Assembly (NCBI RefSeq): GCF_007183175.1
Contig: NZ_AP019807.1
Coordinates: 3,964,001 to 4,028,000, forward strand
Direction: 5' to 3'
DNA length: 64,000 nucleotides
Source of the DNA: Microbulbifer sp. GL-2
GTDB lineage: Bacteria; Pseudomonadota; Gammaproteobacteria; Pseudomonadales; Cellvibrionaceae
Positions within the stretch are counted from its first letter, which is position 1; each line of letters opens with the position of its first letter. Shown here piece by piece: positions 35,313-43,167 of the stretch. The position numbers and the translations under genes were made by a program. The notes below the pieces were generated by a model that worked only from the letters and a program-made list of their open reading frames with translations, did not search any database and had not been told where the DNA came from.

Positions 35313-36275
35313 ATGAACCCCTTAGTTCGCAATATCGGTGCCCTCGGTGTAGCTTTCCTTACTACCTTCGGCGCAACACAATCTTTAGCTGACTCAAAAT
35401 CTAGTCAAGCTATCGAACCCGCTATTAGCTATTCCAAAACCGCCAGCACCATCACCACCCGTGATGGAGTACAGCTTTATTACAAGGATTGGGGGCCAAA
35501 AGACGGGCCGGTTGTTACCTTCAGTCATGGTTGGCCTCTAAGCTCGGATAGCTGGGAATCCCAGATGATATTCCTGGCATCTAAAGGCTATCGCGTCGTG
35601 GCGCACGATAGGCGAGGGCACGGCCGCTCCAGCCAGCCCTGGGATGGTAATGATATGGATCATTACGCAGATGATCTGGCAGCCGTCATCAAAGCGCTGG
35701 ACCTGAAAGATGTGACCTTGGTAGGTTTTTCCACCGGTGGCGGTGAGGTCGCGCGCTATATCGGCCGGCATGGTACGGATCGCGTCAAGAAAGCCGCACT
35801 GATCTCAGCAGTGACACCGCTTATGCTCAAGACCAGAACCAATCCGGGTGGTTTGCCGCTGGAAGTGTTTGATGGTATCCGTAATGGGTCCCTGGAAAAC
35901 CGCTCTCAACTTTACCTCGATATCGCATCTGGACCATTCTTCGGATTTAATCGTCCGGATGCAGAGCCCTCGCAAGGTTTGATACAGTCATTCTGGGCGC
36001 AGGGAATGCAAGGTGGACATAAGAATACCTACGATTCTATCGCTGCCTTTTCGGCTACAGATTTTCGTGGGGACCTGAAGAAGTTTGATGTGCCCACGCT
36101 GATAGTTCATGGGGATGACGACCAGATTGTACCCATCGACAATTCAGCCCGTGCCGCAGCTAAAATTGTCCGCAATGCCAAGTTGGTTGTTTATCCCGGC
36201 GCGCCGCATGGCCTTGCCGACACTCACAAAGACCGACTCAATCAAGACCTACTGAAGTTTTTACAGGATAGATGA
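35313..36275 (+). CDS. Alpha/beta hydrolase (non-heme chloroperoxidase/arylesterase type), exported
   Basis: A 320-residue hydrolase with a Sec signal peptide (1-27, ending SLAD). Elements in order: TFSHGWPLSSDSW (oxyanion HGWP), VAHDRRGHGRSSQPW, nucleophile Ser in GFSTGGGEV, Asp in HGDDDQIVP and His in GAPHGLADTH. The wording matches cofactor-free haloperoxidase/perhydrolase esterases. Ribosome site AAAGGA. A broken copy of its second half lies at 38020-38566. Confidence 0.93.
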   Translation: MNPLVRNIGALGVAFLTTFGATQSLADSKSSQAIEPAISYSKTASTITTRDGVQLYYKDWGPKDGPVVTFSHGWPLSSDSWESQMIFLASKGYRVVAHDRRGHGRSSQPWDGNDMDHYADDLAAVIKALDLKDVTLVGFSTGGGEVARYIGRHGTDRVKKAALISAVTPLMLKTRTNPGGLPLEVFDGIRNGSLENRSQLYLDIASGPFFGFNRPDAEPSQGLIQSFWAQGMQGGHKNTYDSIAAFSATDFRGDLKKFDVPTLIVHGDDDQIVPIDNSARAAAKIVRNAKLVVYPGAPHGLADTHKDRLNQDLLKFLQDR

Positions 36276-36515
36276 GTCACACCACGAGTGCCCTGCGAAA
36301 GCAGGGCACCTTCCAAGAATATTATTCTAAGATTTGACATTAGCAATCTTACCTCGCAGTACCTCCATAGGTAAAAAAGGGTGGAAAGAATTCGAAATAT
36401 AACAATTGTAGGTGGTGGCCAGCCGGGATTGTATCTGCCCAATGCATGTTTAGCAGCTCGCCTGACATCCAGAACAACTGACATTTCCTGACATTCTAAA
36501 AAGAGAAAACTTATC

Positions 36516-37949
36516 ATGGTAGAAAAAAACAAACTTACTACCGATGCTGGCGCACCCGTACCGGATAACCAGAATAGCCTCAGTGCGGGTCCACGCGGGC
36601 CCCTGTTATTACAGGACTACCAATTACTTGAAAAGCTGGCGCACCAAAATCGCGAACGTATACCTGAGCGTACAGTGCATGCCAAGGGTTGGGGCGCATT
36701 CGGCACCCTACGAATCACTGGAGATATAAGCAAATATACCTGTGCCAAGGTCATGCAGCCGGGCACTGAAACACCGGTGTTAGCACGATTCTCAACGGTT
36801 GCCGGTGAATTGGGGGCGGCCGATGCTGAGCGTGATGTGCGCGGTTTTGCCCTGAAGTTTTACACTGAGGAAGGCAACTGGGATCTGGTTGGCAACAATA
36901 CACCGGTGTTTTTTGTACGTGACCCCTACAAATTCCCTGACTTTATTCACACCCAGAAGCGCCACCCTCGTACTCACTTACGCTCACCAACGGCGATGTG
37001 GGATTTTTGGTCGCTGTCACCGGAGAGTTTACATCAGGTCACCATACTTTTTTCTGACCGCGGCCTACCCATAACACCAATGCATATGAATGGTTATGGT
37101 TCGCACACTTTTTCACTATGGAATCAAAACGGCGAGCGCTATTGGGTAAAATTCCACTTTAAAACCCAGCAAGGCCACAAACATTACACCAACACCGAAG
37201 CTGAGGAAGTGATTGGGCGCAGTCGCGAGAGCTATCAAGAAGAGATGTTCGGCGCTATCGAAAAAGGGGATTATCCAAAGTGGACTTTGCAGGTGCAATT
37301 AATGCCTGAAGCAGATGCGGCCAAAACCTCCTACGACCCTTTTGACCTGACCAAAGTCTGGCCCCACAAGGATTACCCCCCTATCGATGTGGGTGTAATG
37401 GAGCTGAATCGCAATCCCGATGACTATTTTGCGGAGTTGGAGCAAGCCGCATTCTCGCCTTCCAATATTGTTCCAGGCATAGGTTTCTCCCCAGACAAGA
37501 TGTTGCAGGCTCGAATTTTCTCCTATGCCGATGCCCACCGCCATCGCTTGGGTACTCACTATGAAAACTTGCCAGTTAATATACCGCGATGCCCTGTGCG
37601 CAACTATTACCGCGATGGCGAGATGAATTATACAGGCCTTCGCACCGGTAATCCGGATGCCTATTACGAACCCAACAGTTTTGATGGTCCGGTACAGGAC
37701 TCGAATGTAAAAGAGCCGCCATTGGTACTTTCAGGCGCAATGGATCGCTACGATCATCATCAAGGTAACGATGACTATGGCCAAGTACGCGTATTGTATG
37801 ACCTGTTTGATGATGAACAAAAGCAGCGCCTTTATACAAATATCGCCGAAGCTATGGCGGGAGTCCCTGACGATATAGTACGGCGTCAGTTGGCGCTATT
37901 TGCCAAGGTACATCCAGATTATGCGGCTGGTGTGAAGGCGGCGCTTTGA
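36516..37949 (+). CDS. katA: Catalase, heme type (small subunit)
   Basis: A 477-residue monofunctional catalase. Distal His55 (ERTVHAKG), Asn127 (LVGNNTPVFF) and the heme-ligand Tyr337 (RIFSYADAHRHRLG) are in place. It lacks the C-terminal flavodoxin-like domain of large catalases, so it belongs to the small-subunit class. It is flanked by the intact alpha/beta hydrolase and a truncated copy of it. Confidence 0.96.
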   Translation: MVEKNKLTTDAGAPVPDNQNSLSAGPRGPLLLQDYQLLEKLAHQNRERIPERTVHAKGWGAFGTLRITGDISKYTCAKVMQPGTETPVLARFSTVAGELGAADAERDVRGFALKFYTEEGNWDLVGNNTPVFFVRDPYKFPDFIHTQKRHPRTHLRSPTAMWDFWSLSPESLHQVTILFSDRGLPITPMHMNGYGSHTFSLWNQNGERYWVKFHFKTQQGHKHYTNTEAEEVIGRSRESYQEEMFGAIEKGDYPKWTLQVQLMPEADAAKTSYDPFDLTKVWPHKDYPPIDVGVMELNRNPDDYFAELEQAAFSPSNIVPGIGFSPDKMLQARIFSYADAHRHRLGTHYENLPVNIPRCPVRNYYRDGEMNYTGLRTGNPDAYYEPNSFDGPVQDSNVKEPPLVLSGAMDRYDHHQGNDDYGQVRVLYDLFDDEQKQRLYTNIAEAMAGVPDDIVRRQLALFAKVHPDYAAGVKAAL

Positions 37950-38019
37950 ATGCTGCCGTGAACCATTTTCACCACCTAGGTCATTGGTGCCACATAGAGC
38001 CTCTGCTGTGACTCTGTTG

Positions 38020-38566
38020 GGCTTTCTACCGGTGGCGGTGAGGTCGCGCGCTGTACCGGCCGTCATGGTACTGATCGTGTCAAGAAAGCCGCACTGATCT
38101 CAGCGTTACACCGCGTATGCTCAAGACCAGGACCAACCCGGCTGGTTTGTCGTTGGAAGTGTTTGACGGCATACGCAAAGGGTCCCTGGAAAACCGGTCT
38201 CAACTCTACCTCGATATCGCATCTGGACCATTCTTCGGATTTAATCGTCCGGATGCAGAGCCCTCGCAAGGTTTGATTCAGCCATTCTGGGCGCAGGGAA
38301 TGCAAGGTGGACATAAGAATACCTACGATTCTATTGCTGCCTTTTCGGCAACAGATTTCCGTGGGGACCTAAAGAAATTTGATGTGCCCGCGCTGATAGT
38401 TCATGGTGATGATGACCAGATCGTACCCATCGACAATTCGGCTCGTGCCGCAGCAAAAATTGTCCGCAATGCCAGGTTGGTTGTTTATCCCGGTGAGCCG
38501 CATGGCCTTGTCGACACTCACAAGGAAAGACTCAATCGAGACCTGTTGAAATTTCTTCAAGACTAA
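38020..38566 (+). pseudogene. Truncated, frameshifted copy of the alpha/beta hydrolase
   Basis: Nearly identical to the second half of the hydrolase at 35313-36275, from the nucleophile block (GGG-CTT-TCT-ACC at about 38028) to the stop. The N-terminal ~130 codons are missing and one base is lost near 38105, which shifts the frame. The open part from 38117 keeps the Asp and His of the triad. No ribosome site fits. It is a duplication remnant. Confidence 0.85.
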
Positions 38567-38655
38567 TTGCGTGTATTGTGGGTGTCTTGAGAGTTCAGGT
38601 TGCCATTCAGTATAGATTCGTGAATAAACAACCAGTTAACCAGCCTGCGGGCAAT

Positions 38656-38675
38656 GCGGTACAAAGATGTACCGC
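38656..38675. promoter_or_regulatory. Palindrome GCGGTACA-AAGA-TGTACCGC beside the recombinase
   Basis: Perfect 8-base arms with a 4-base centre, 107 bases past the 3' end of the recombinase gene. The right arm TGTACCGC recurs in another palindrome at 39820 on the other side of that gene. It is a possible core site or terminator stem. Confidence 0.45.
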
Positions 38676-38781
38676 CGTAGGCTATAGGCTGGCGCGAGTT
38701 CTAGAAATATGGGGCCGAGGAGGTATCGACTTTTGTGTCAGTTTGATAACCCCAAGATTATTTAGGAATACTTCATCACGG

Positions 38782-39789
38782 CTACAGTAACTCCGCCATC
38801 TTCTTCATTAGGATCGCGGAGGCATTCTCAGTAAATTGCTGCCCTTCCTCAATATACTCCCAAACCGTGGCATCACTTTTCCAGCCCCCTTGCTTTTTGA
38901 TCAGCTCAAAGCCGACTTTCTCACGTGCAGCGGATGTGGAAAGGCCGCGGCGGAAGCTGTGGCTGCTGAGCTCATCGACAAACTCAAAGCCACAAGCGGT
39001 GCCCAGTCTTTTAAGCAGGCCATTGATCGCGGTGGGGTTTAACTGTCTAGTTTGAATGGTATCCCAGCGGTTTACTGCTCTGAACACAGGCCCCTCAGAA
39101 ATGCCGCTAACCTCAAGCCAGGATCGAAGTGCGCGGGCAGGACATACTTCCTGACTGCCAAAGGGCAGGGCGCGCACTAAACCTTCGCCACTTTGATCAG
39201 TTTTCGATTTGGGGAGCCGCACAATCAGCCCTTCTTCTTCCCAGGTCAGATCCTTCACCTGGATAGCCACCAGCTCACTGCGTCGAAAAGCTCCAAAGAA
39301 GCCAACCAGAACCAGTGCGAGATCTCGTGCTTTCTTTTTGGATTCCGGTTGCGTGTGCAGATAGCGAGCAAGGGTGGCTATGTGTTGAAGGCTGAGAGCT
39401 TTCGCTTTCTGCTTGGGTTTGCCATGAGTGCGACGGATGCCTCGCATAGTCTTTTGTACCAGCGGATCACTGACTGGATTTGAAACCCCCTGATACAGAT
39501 GCCACTGACCAATGGCAGTGAGGTGCAGATCCAGTGTGCGGGGATTCAACGTGTCTGCTCGACTAAGAAGGTAACTCACAAGTGAGTGACTATCAGTCGG
39601 CAACCTTCCACCCCATTTCTCGAATTGGCGAATGGCTGAACGGTAGGCCTTACGGGTGCTATCTGAAGTGGCTGCGCGTAAATATTTCTGGATGTTTTCT
39701 TCCGATAGCAGCGTACCAGCCCGTGCAGCTGTACTGGGAGAGCTGGGCTTTGCCTGGGTTTTTTCGGGGGAGAAGGGGGGCTTTCCCAT
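38782..39789 (-). CDS. Tyrosine-type site-specific recombinase
   Basis: A 335-residue phage-integrase-family protein with an N-terminal SAM-like core-binding domain (about 30-110) and a catalytic domain. Catalytic residues: Arg169 (AFRRSELVAI), Lys near 194-196 (LPKSKTDQ), His277 and Arg280 (SHSFRRG), Trp303 in the His/Trp position (GGWKSD), Tyr312 (VWEYIEEG). It lacks a recognisable integron-integrase patch. It is divergent from a KfrA-like gene, a layout seen in mobile or plasmid-derived regions. Confidence 0.93.
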   Translation of the reverse strand: MGKPPFSPEKTQAKPSSPSTAARAGTLLSEENIQKYLRAATSDSTRKAYRSAIRQFEKWGGRLPTDSHSLVSYLLSRADTLNPRTLDLHLTAIGQWHLYQGVSNPVSDPLVQKTMRGIRRTHGKPKQKAKALSLQHIATLARYLHTQPESKKKARDLALVLVGFFGAFRRSELVAIQVKDLTWEEEGLIVRLPKSKTDQSGEGLVRALPFGSQEVCPARALRSWLEVSGISEGPVFRAVNRWDTIQTRQLNPTAINGLLKRLGTACGFEFVDELSSHSFRRGLSTSAAREKVGFELIKKQGGWKSDATVWEYIEEGQQFTENASAILMKKMAELL

Positions 39790-39819
39790 ATATTTAAGAT
39801 CACCTTAACAACCCTAATT

Positions 39820-39834
39820 TGTACCGCAGGTACA
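39820..39834. promoter_or_regulatory. Palindrome TGTACC-GCA-GGTACA upstream of the recombinase
   Basis: Six-base perfect arms 31 bases before the recombinase start. It shares TGTACCGC with the palindrome at 38656-38675. It may be an operator or a strand-exchange core. Confidence 0.45.
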
Positions 39835-39862
39835 GTAAATAAGGGTTTCCATGTATTTATAG

Positions 39863-39888
39863 CCTTCGATAAGAATCATTATCGAAGG
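39863..39888. promoter_or_regulatory. Large inverted repeat in the recombinase-kfrA gap (Fur-box-like)
   Basis: CCTTCGATAA-GAATCA-TTATCGAAGG, perfect 10-base arms. The inner GATAAGAATCATTATC resembles a Fur box, but the GC-rich outer arms make a terminator or recombination site equally possible. Confidence 0.5.
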
Positions 39889-39936
39889 TTAGCTTGCATA
39901 GTTCAAGAATTGATTAATTTTTGAATTATATGTAAT

Positions 39937-39953
39937 ATTACGTATTACGTAAT
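39937..39953. promoter_or_regulatory. Probable KfrA autoregulatory operator
   Basis: ATTACGTA-T-TACGTAAT, perfect 8-base arms around one base, 32 bases before the kfrA-like start. KfrA-type proteins of plasmids repress their own promoters by binding an inverted repeat there. Confidence 0.6.
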
Positions 39954-39984
39954 TTATAACGAAATAATCTGAGAGGGATGGCTG

Positions 39985-41043
39985 ATGGCGCGCACAGGGG
40001 TTACATATTTCGATATTGTTGAAGCCGCCAAGGCAATAAAGGCCCGCGGGGATGAGCCCACGGTAGATCGAGTGCGAGCCCAATTGGGTACTGGTAGTAA
40101 AAGCACCATCGCTCCCTTGTTGAAGCGTTGGCGTAGTGAGATGGAAAGTGACACGGATATTAGTGGCTTACCTAAGGATTTAGTGGAGGCGCTGAAAGGG
40201 CTGCACCAGCGCATCCAGGGACAGGCAGACCAGCGGGTTGAAGAGATGCAAGAGGAATTCAAAGCCCAGGAAGAATCAATTTCAGCTCAGCTTATCGAGG
40301 TCAAGGAAACTGCCTCAAAGCAGGTGGCCAGCATTCGTGAGCTGGAGAAAAAACTGGCCACTACAGAGATCGAAAAGCGTCGGTTCAAGCAGGCACTGGA
40401 TGAGACCGGGGTGGCGCTGGAGAAGAGCGAGTATCAGCGGGAAGAGGCTGCAGCTCGTATCCGGGAGCAGAAAGAGGCTGTAGCGGAAATGAGGCATGAG
40501 AACCGTGATATCCGCGAGCATTTTGAACACTTCCAGCAGCGAACGGCCAGTGATCGCCAACAAGAGCGTGATCAATACCGCTCTGCCAGTGAGCAGCTTA
40601 AAAGTCAGATTGACACGCTCACAGAGCAATTGGCATTGGCCGAGCGTAAGTTGGGCGACCAGGACCTGCTGAATAAACAGGCCCAGGCGCTGGTGGTCGA
40701 AGCAAATCGTGACAAGCGGGACCTTCGAGAACAGATAGCGGTCGCTCAAGCGGAGATGGAGGCGCTCACACGGCAAGCTGAAGTGCAGAGCAAGCTGGAG
40801 AGTACCAGAGCTGTGGAGGTTTCCGGGCTGCAGCAGCAGGTCATCCGGCTGCAAAGTGACAACTCGGCCCTAAGTAAAGAAGCTCAGCTACAGCAGCAGT
40901 CGGTTGAGAAGTTGGAGCTGGAGTTGGCTTCAGCAAGAGATCGAACGCAACAATTGGAGGATGAGAATCGTATTGTTCTGCAGGAGAAGGCGATGATTCA
41001 GGGACAATTCACCCAGCTGGAGACTTCATTGAAGTCAGAGTAG
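39985..41043 (+). CDS. kfrA: KfrA-like DNA-binding coiled-coil protein
   Basis: A 352-residue protein with an N-terminal KfrA-type DNA-binding domain (about 1-75: GVTYFDIVEAAKAIKARGDE, VDRVRAQLGTGSKSTIAPLL), followed by an almost unbroken coiled coil (about 75-350, very rich in Glu, Gln, Lys and Arg). On plasmids KfrA supports partitioning and represses itself. Here it pairs divergently with a tyrosine recombinase. AGAGGG ribosome site. Confidence 0.85.
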   Translation: MARTGVTYFDIVEAAKAIKARGDEPTVDRVRAQLGTGSKSTIAPLLKRWRSEMESDTDISGLPKDLVEALKGLHQRIQGQADQRVEEMQEEFKAQEESISAQLIEVKETASKQVASIRELEKKLATTEIEKRRFKQALDETGVALEKSEYQREEAAARIREQKEAVAEMRHENRDIREHFEHFQQRTASDRQQERDQYRSASEQLKSQIDTLTEQLALAERKLGDQDLLNKQAQALVVEANRDKRDLREQIAVAQAEMEALTRQAEVQSKLESTRAVEVSGLQQQVIRLQSDNSALSKEAQLQQQSVEKLELELASARDRTQQLEDENRIVLQEKAMIQGQFTQLETSLKSE

Positions 41044-41383
41044 TGAGCACCTAAATTAAACAGAATTGTCGGCTGTGATCCAATTGAAAGATGTTGCGCA
41101 AAATAGAATACTTGATGGCATCTGTCTCATAAGGTGAGGGCTGCTTCTCTTTTCTGCCTGCTTTCGGATCGGAGTTGTATGGATACAGCTGGAAGTCGCG
41201 TTGAATTACCTTGCGATACTGATAGAATTGACCTCTATAAAAGCAAAATCAAAAAGCAATTCATTCTGACTCCCTTTCCTGTATAAGTTCGAATTAATAG
41301 CACCATCTTATTTTTAGTTCTTTATATAAAGTCACACTTGCTTTTATTTTGCCGTGGTTTTCAAGGCAAATTGGAGGCAAGCT
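41044..41383 (+). other. 340-base gap before the first BCCT gene
   Basis: AT-rich, especially 41280-41360. I see no gene. It should carry the promoter of the BCCT gene; no clear terminator or operator is visible. Confidence 0.5.
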
Positions 41384-43078
41384 TTGTCCAATAACTTTAA
41401 AGAAATTATCGACAAGCCCACATTCTTTGGGGCGCTCACACTGTTGCTAGCGGTAACTGTGCCACTGGTACTCTATCCTGAGGTGGGCGCAGCCTGGGTT
41501 CTGGTGGCCAAGAACTTTGTCACTGACAAGCTAGGTGTCTTCTACCTGCTGCTTGGGGTTGGGGCGATTCTTTTTATGGTCTATATCGTATTTAGTGATA
41601 TAGGCCAAATCAAATTGGGTAGTCCTGAAGAGAATCCAGAATTTTCTACGCTCTCCTGGGCTTCCATGCTTTTCTGTGCCGGAATTGGGGCCTCGATTCT
41701 CTATTGGTCCATGGTTGAATGGATCTACTATTACCAGTCCCCGCCTTTCCAGGTGGAGGGGGGCACTCCAGAGGCTGCTCGTTGGGCGGTCGCCTATGGC
41801 ATATTTCACTGGGGGCCATTGGCATGGTCAATTTACCTGATACCGGCGCTACCCATTGCCTACTTCTACTATGTTCGTAATCACAGCGTACTGAAGATTA
41901 GTGAAGCGCTGATGCCAGTTTTAGGTGAACAGCGGGCACAAGGGGGTATCGGTAAATTGATCGACGTGCTGTTTGTATTTGGCATGCTTGGTGGTGGCGC
42001 CACTACCCTAGGGATTGCTGCACCACTGATCACCCAGGGCGCCCATGAGCTATTTGGCGTACCTACAGGGCTGGGAACGCAAGTTACTGTGCTGATGATA
42101 TGCACATTGATATTCGGCTATAGCGCTTTTGTTGGTTTGAAAAAGGGTATTCGGGCGCTTTCCAATGTAAATATGTGGCTTTCAATCGCCTTACTGGTAT
42201 TTGTCTTTCTTGTTGGGCCGACCTTGTTTATGCTGAATATTGGCTTGGATGCTCTGGGGCGGGTGCTGGACAATATCTTCCACATGGCATCCTGGACTGA
42301 GCCCTTTGCTGACTTTGAACGATTTCCAGACACGCACTTCCCGCAAGACTGGACCATCTTTTACTGGGCCTGGTGGTTAGTATTCGCACCAAGTGTCGGC
42401 CTGTTTATAGCGCGCATATCCAGGGGCAGGACTATCAAGACCATGGTAGTTGGCTCCATCTTTTTTGGCACGCTTGGCTGCTTCCTGTTCTTTATGGTGT
42501 TGGGTAACTATGGAGTGTACCTGCAGTTCTCCGGAGAGCTGGATGTGGTGCAGGTATTGAATGAGCAGGGGCCTACGGCTGCAATATTTGCCACACTAAA
42601 AACACTCCCCGGCAGTAAGCTGGTAATCCTGGCTTACACTGTGCTTGCATTGATATTTACCGCAACCACCTTTGACTCAATTTCCTATATCCTCGCAGCC
42701 GTGGTACAGAAGGAGGTGGATGAGGAGCCCGCGCGTTGGAACCGCTTGTTCTGGGCATTTGCCTTATCTGTGATGCCAGTGACCCTTATGTTCCTTGGTG
42801 GGCTCGACACCCTGCAAACTGCCAGTGTCATTGGCGGTGTCCCACTGCTTGTAGTGGCGCTTATGCTGTGCATGTCGATTGTTAAAGCCGCCAACTATGA
42901 CTTACGCTACCAGCCGGATTACGAGGAAAAGGAAATCTACATCGAGGACTTCCCGAAAGAGGACCCCTGGAGTAAAGAGGGGGATTGGGAGGTACCTATA
43001 CATGGCTCCCACGGGGTGTCACATGATGACAAGCCTCATATTGAAGGAGATCCAGGAAGCCATCCATCCAGGCTTTAG
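41384..43078 (+). CDS. BCCT family betaine/choline/carnitine transporter, paralogue 1
   Basis: A 564-residue Na+- or H+-coupled carrier for trimethylammonium or ectoine-type compatible solutes, with twelve membrane helices and the BCCT signature around WWLVFAPSVGLFIARISRGR. The acidic C-terminal tail (EEKEIYIEDFPKED) may act in osmosensing. I chose the TTG start at 41384 (GGAGG six bases upstream); the GTG at 41354 would precede that ribosome site. It is about 70% identical by eye to paralogue 2 (46965-48626). Confidence 0.93.
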   Translation: MSNNFKEIIDKPTFFGALTLLLAVTVPLVLYPEVGAAWVLVAKNFVTDKLGVFYLLLGVGAILFMVYIVFSDIGQIKLGSPEENPEFSTLSWASMLFCAGIGASILYWSMVEWIYYYQSPPFQVEGGTPEAARWAVAYGIFHWGPLAWSIYLIPALPIAYFYYVRNHSVLKISEALMPVLGEQRAQGGIGKLIDVLFVFGMLGGGATTLGIAAPLITQGAHELFGVPTGLGTQVTVLMICTLIFGYSAFVGLKKGIRALSNVNMWLSIALLVFVFLVGPTLFMLNIGLDALGRVLDNIFHMASWTEPFADFERFPDTHFPQDWTIFYWAWWLVFAPSVGLFIARISRGRTIKTMVVGSIFFGTLGCFLFFMVLGNYGVYLQFSGELDVVQVLNEQGPTAAIFATLKTLPGSKLVILAYTVLALIFTATTFDSISYILAAVVQKEVDEEPARWNRLFWAFALSVMPVTLMFLGGLDTLQTASVIGGVPLLVVALMLCMSIVKAANYDLRYQPDYEEKEIYIEDFPKEDPWSKEGDWEVPIHGSHGVSHDDKPHIEGDPGSHPSRL

Positions 43079-43107
43079 CGAAATAGGGTAACTCCGGCTG
43101 GATTCCA

Positions 43108-43136
43108 GAAGGCACCGATATCTGGGTGGTGCCTTC
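43108..43136. terminator. Hairpin between convergent BCCT and ATP-grasp genes
   Basis: Nine-base perfect stem GAAGGCACC/GGTGCCTTC with an 11-base loop, in the 89-base gap between two convergent genes. There is no strong T run on either side. Confidence 0.6.
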
Positions 43137-43167
43137 CAAGTTGCTCCCTTTGTATAAAGAATATCTC

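Noticed and set aside
38656..39834. Integron (IntI plus attC array)
   Set aside because: The recombinase lacks the IntI-specific patch and there is no array of attC-like repeats or gene cassettes.
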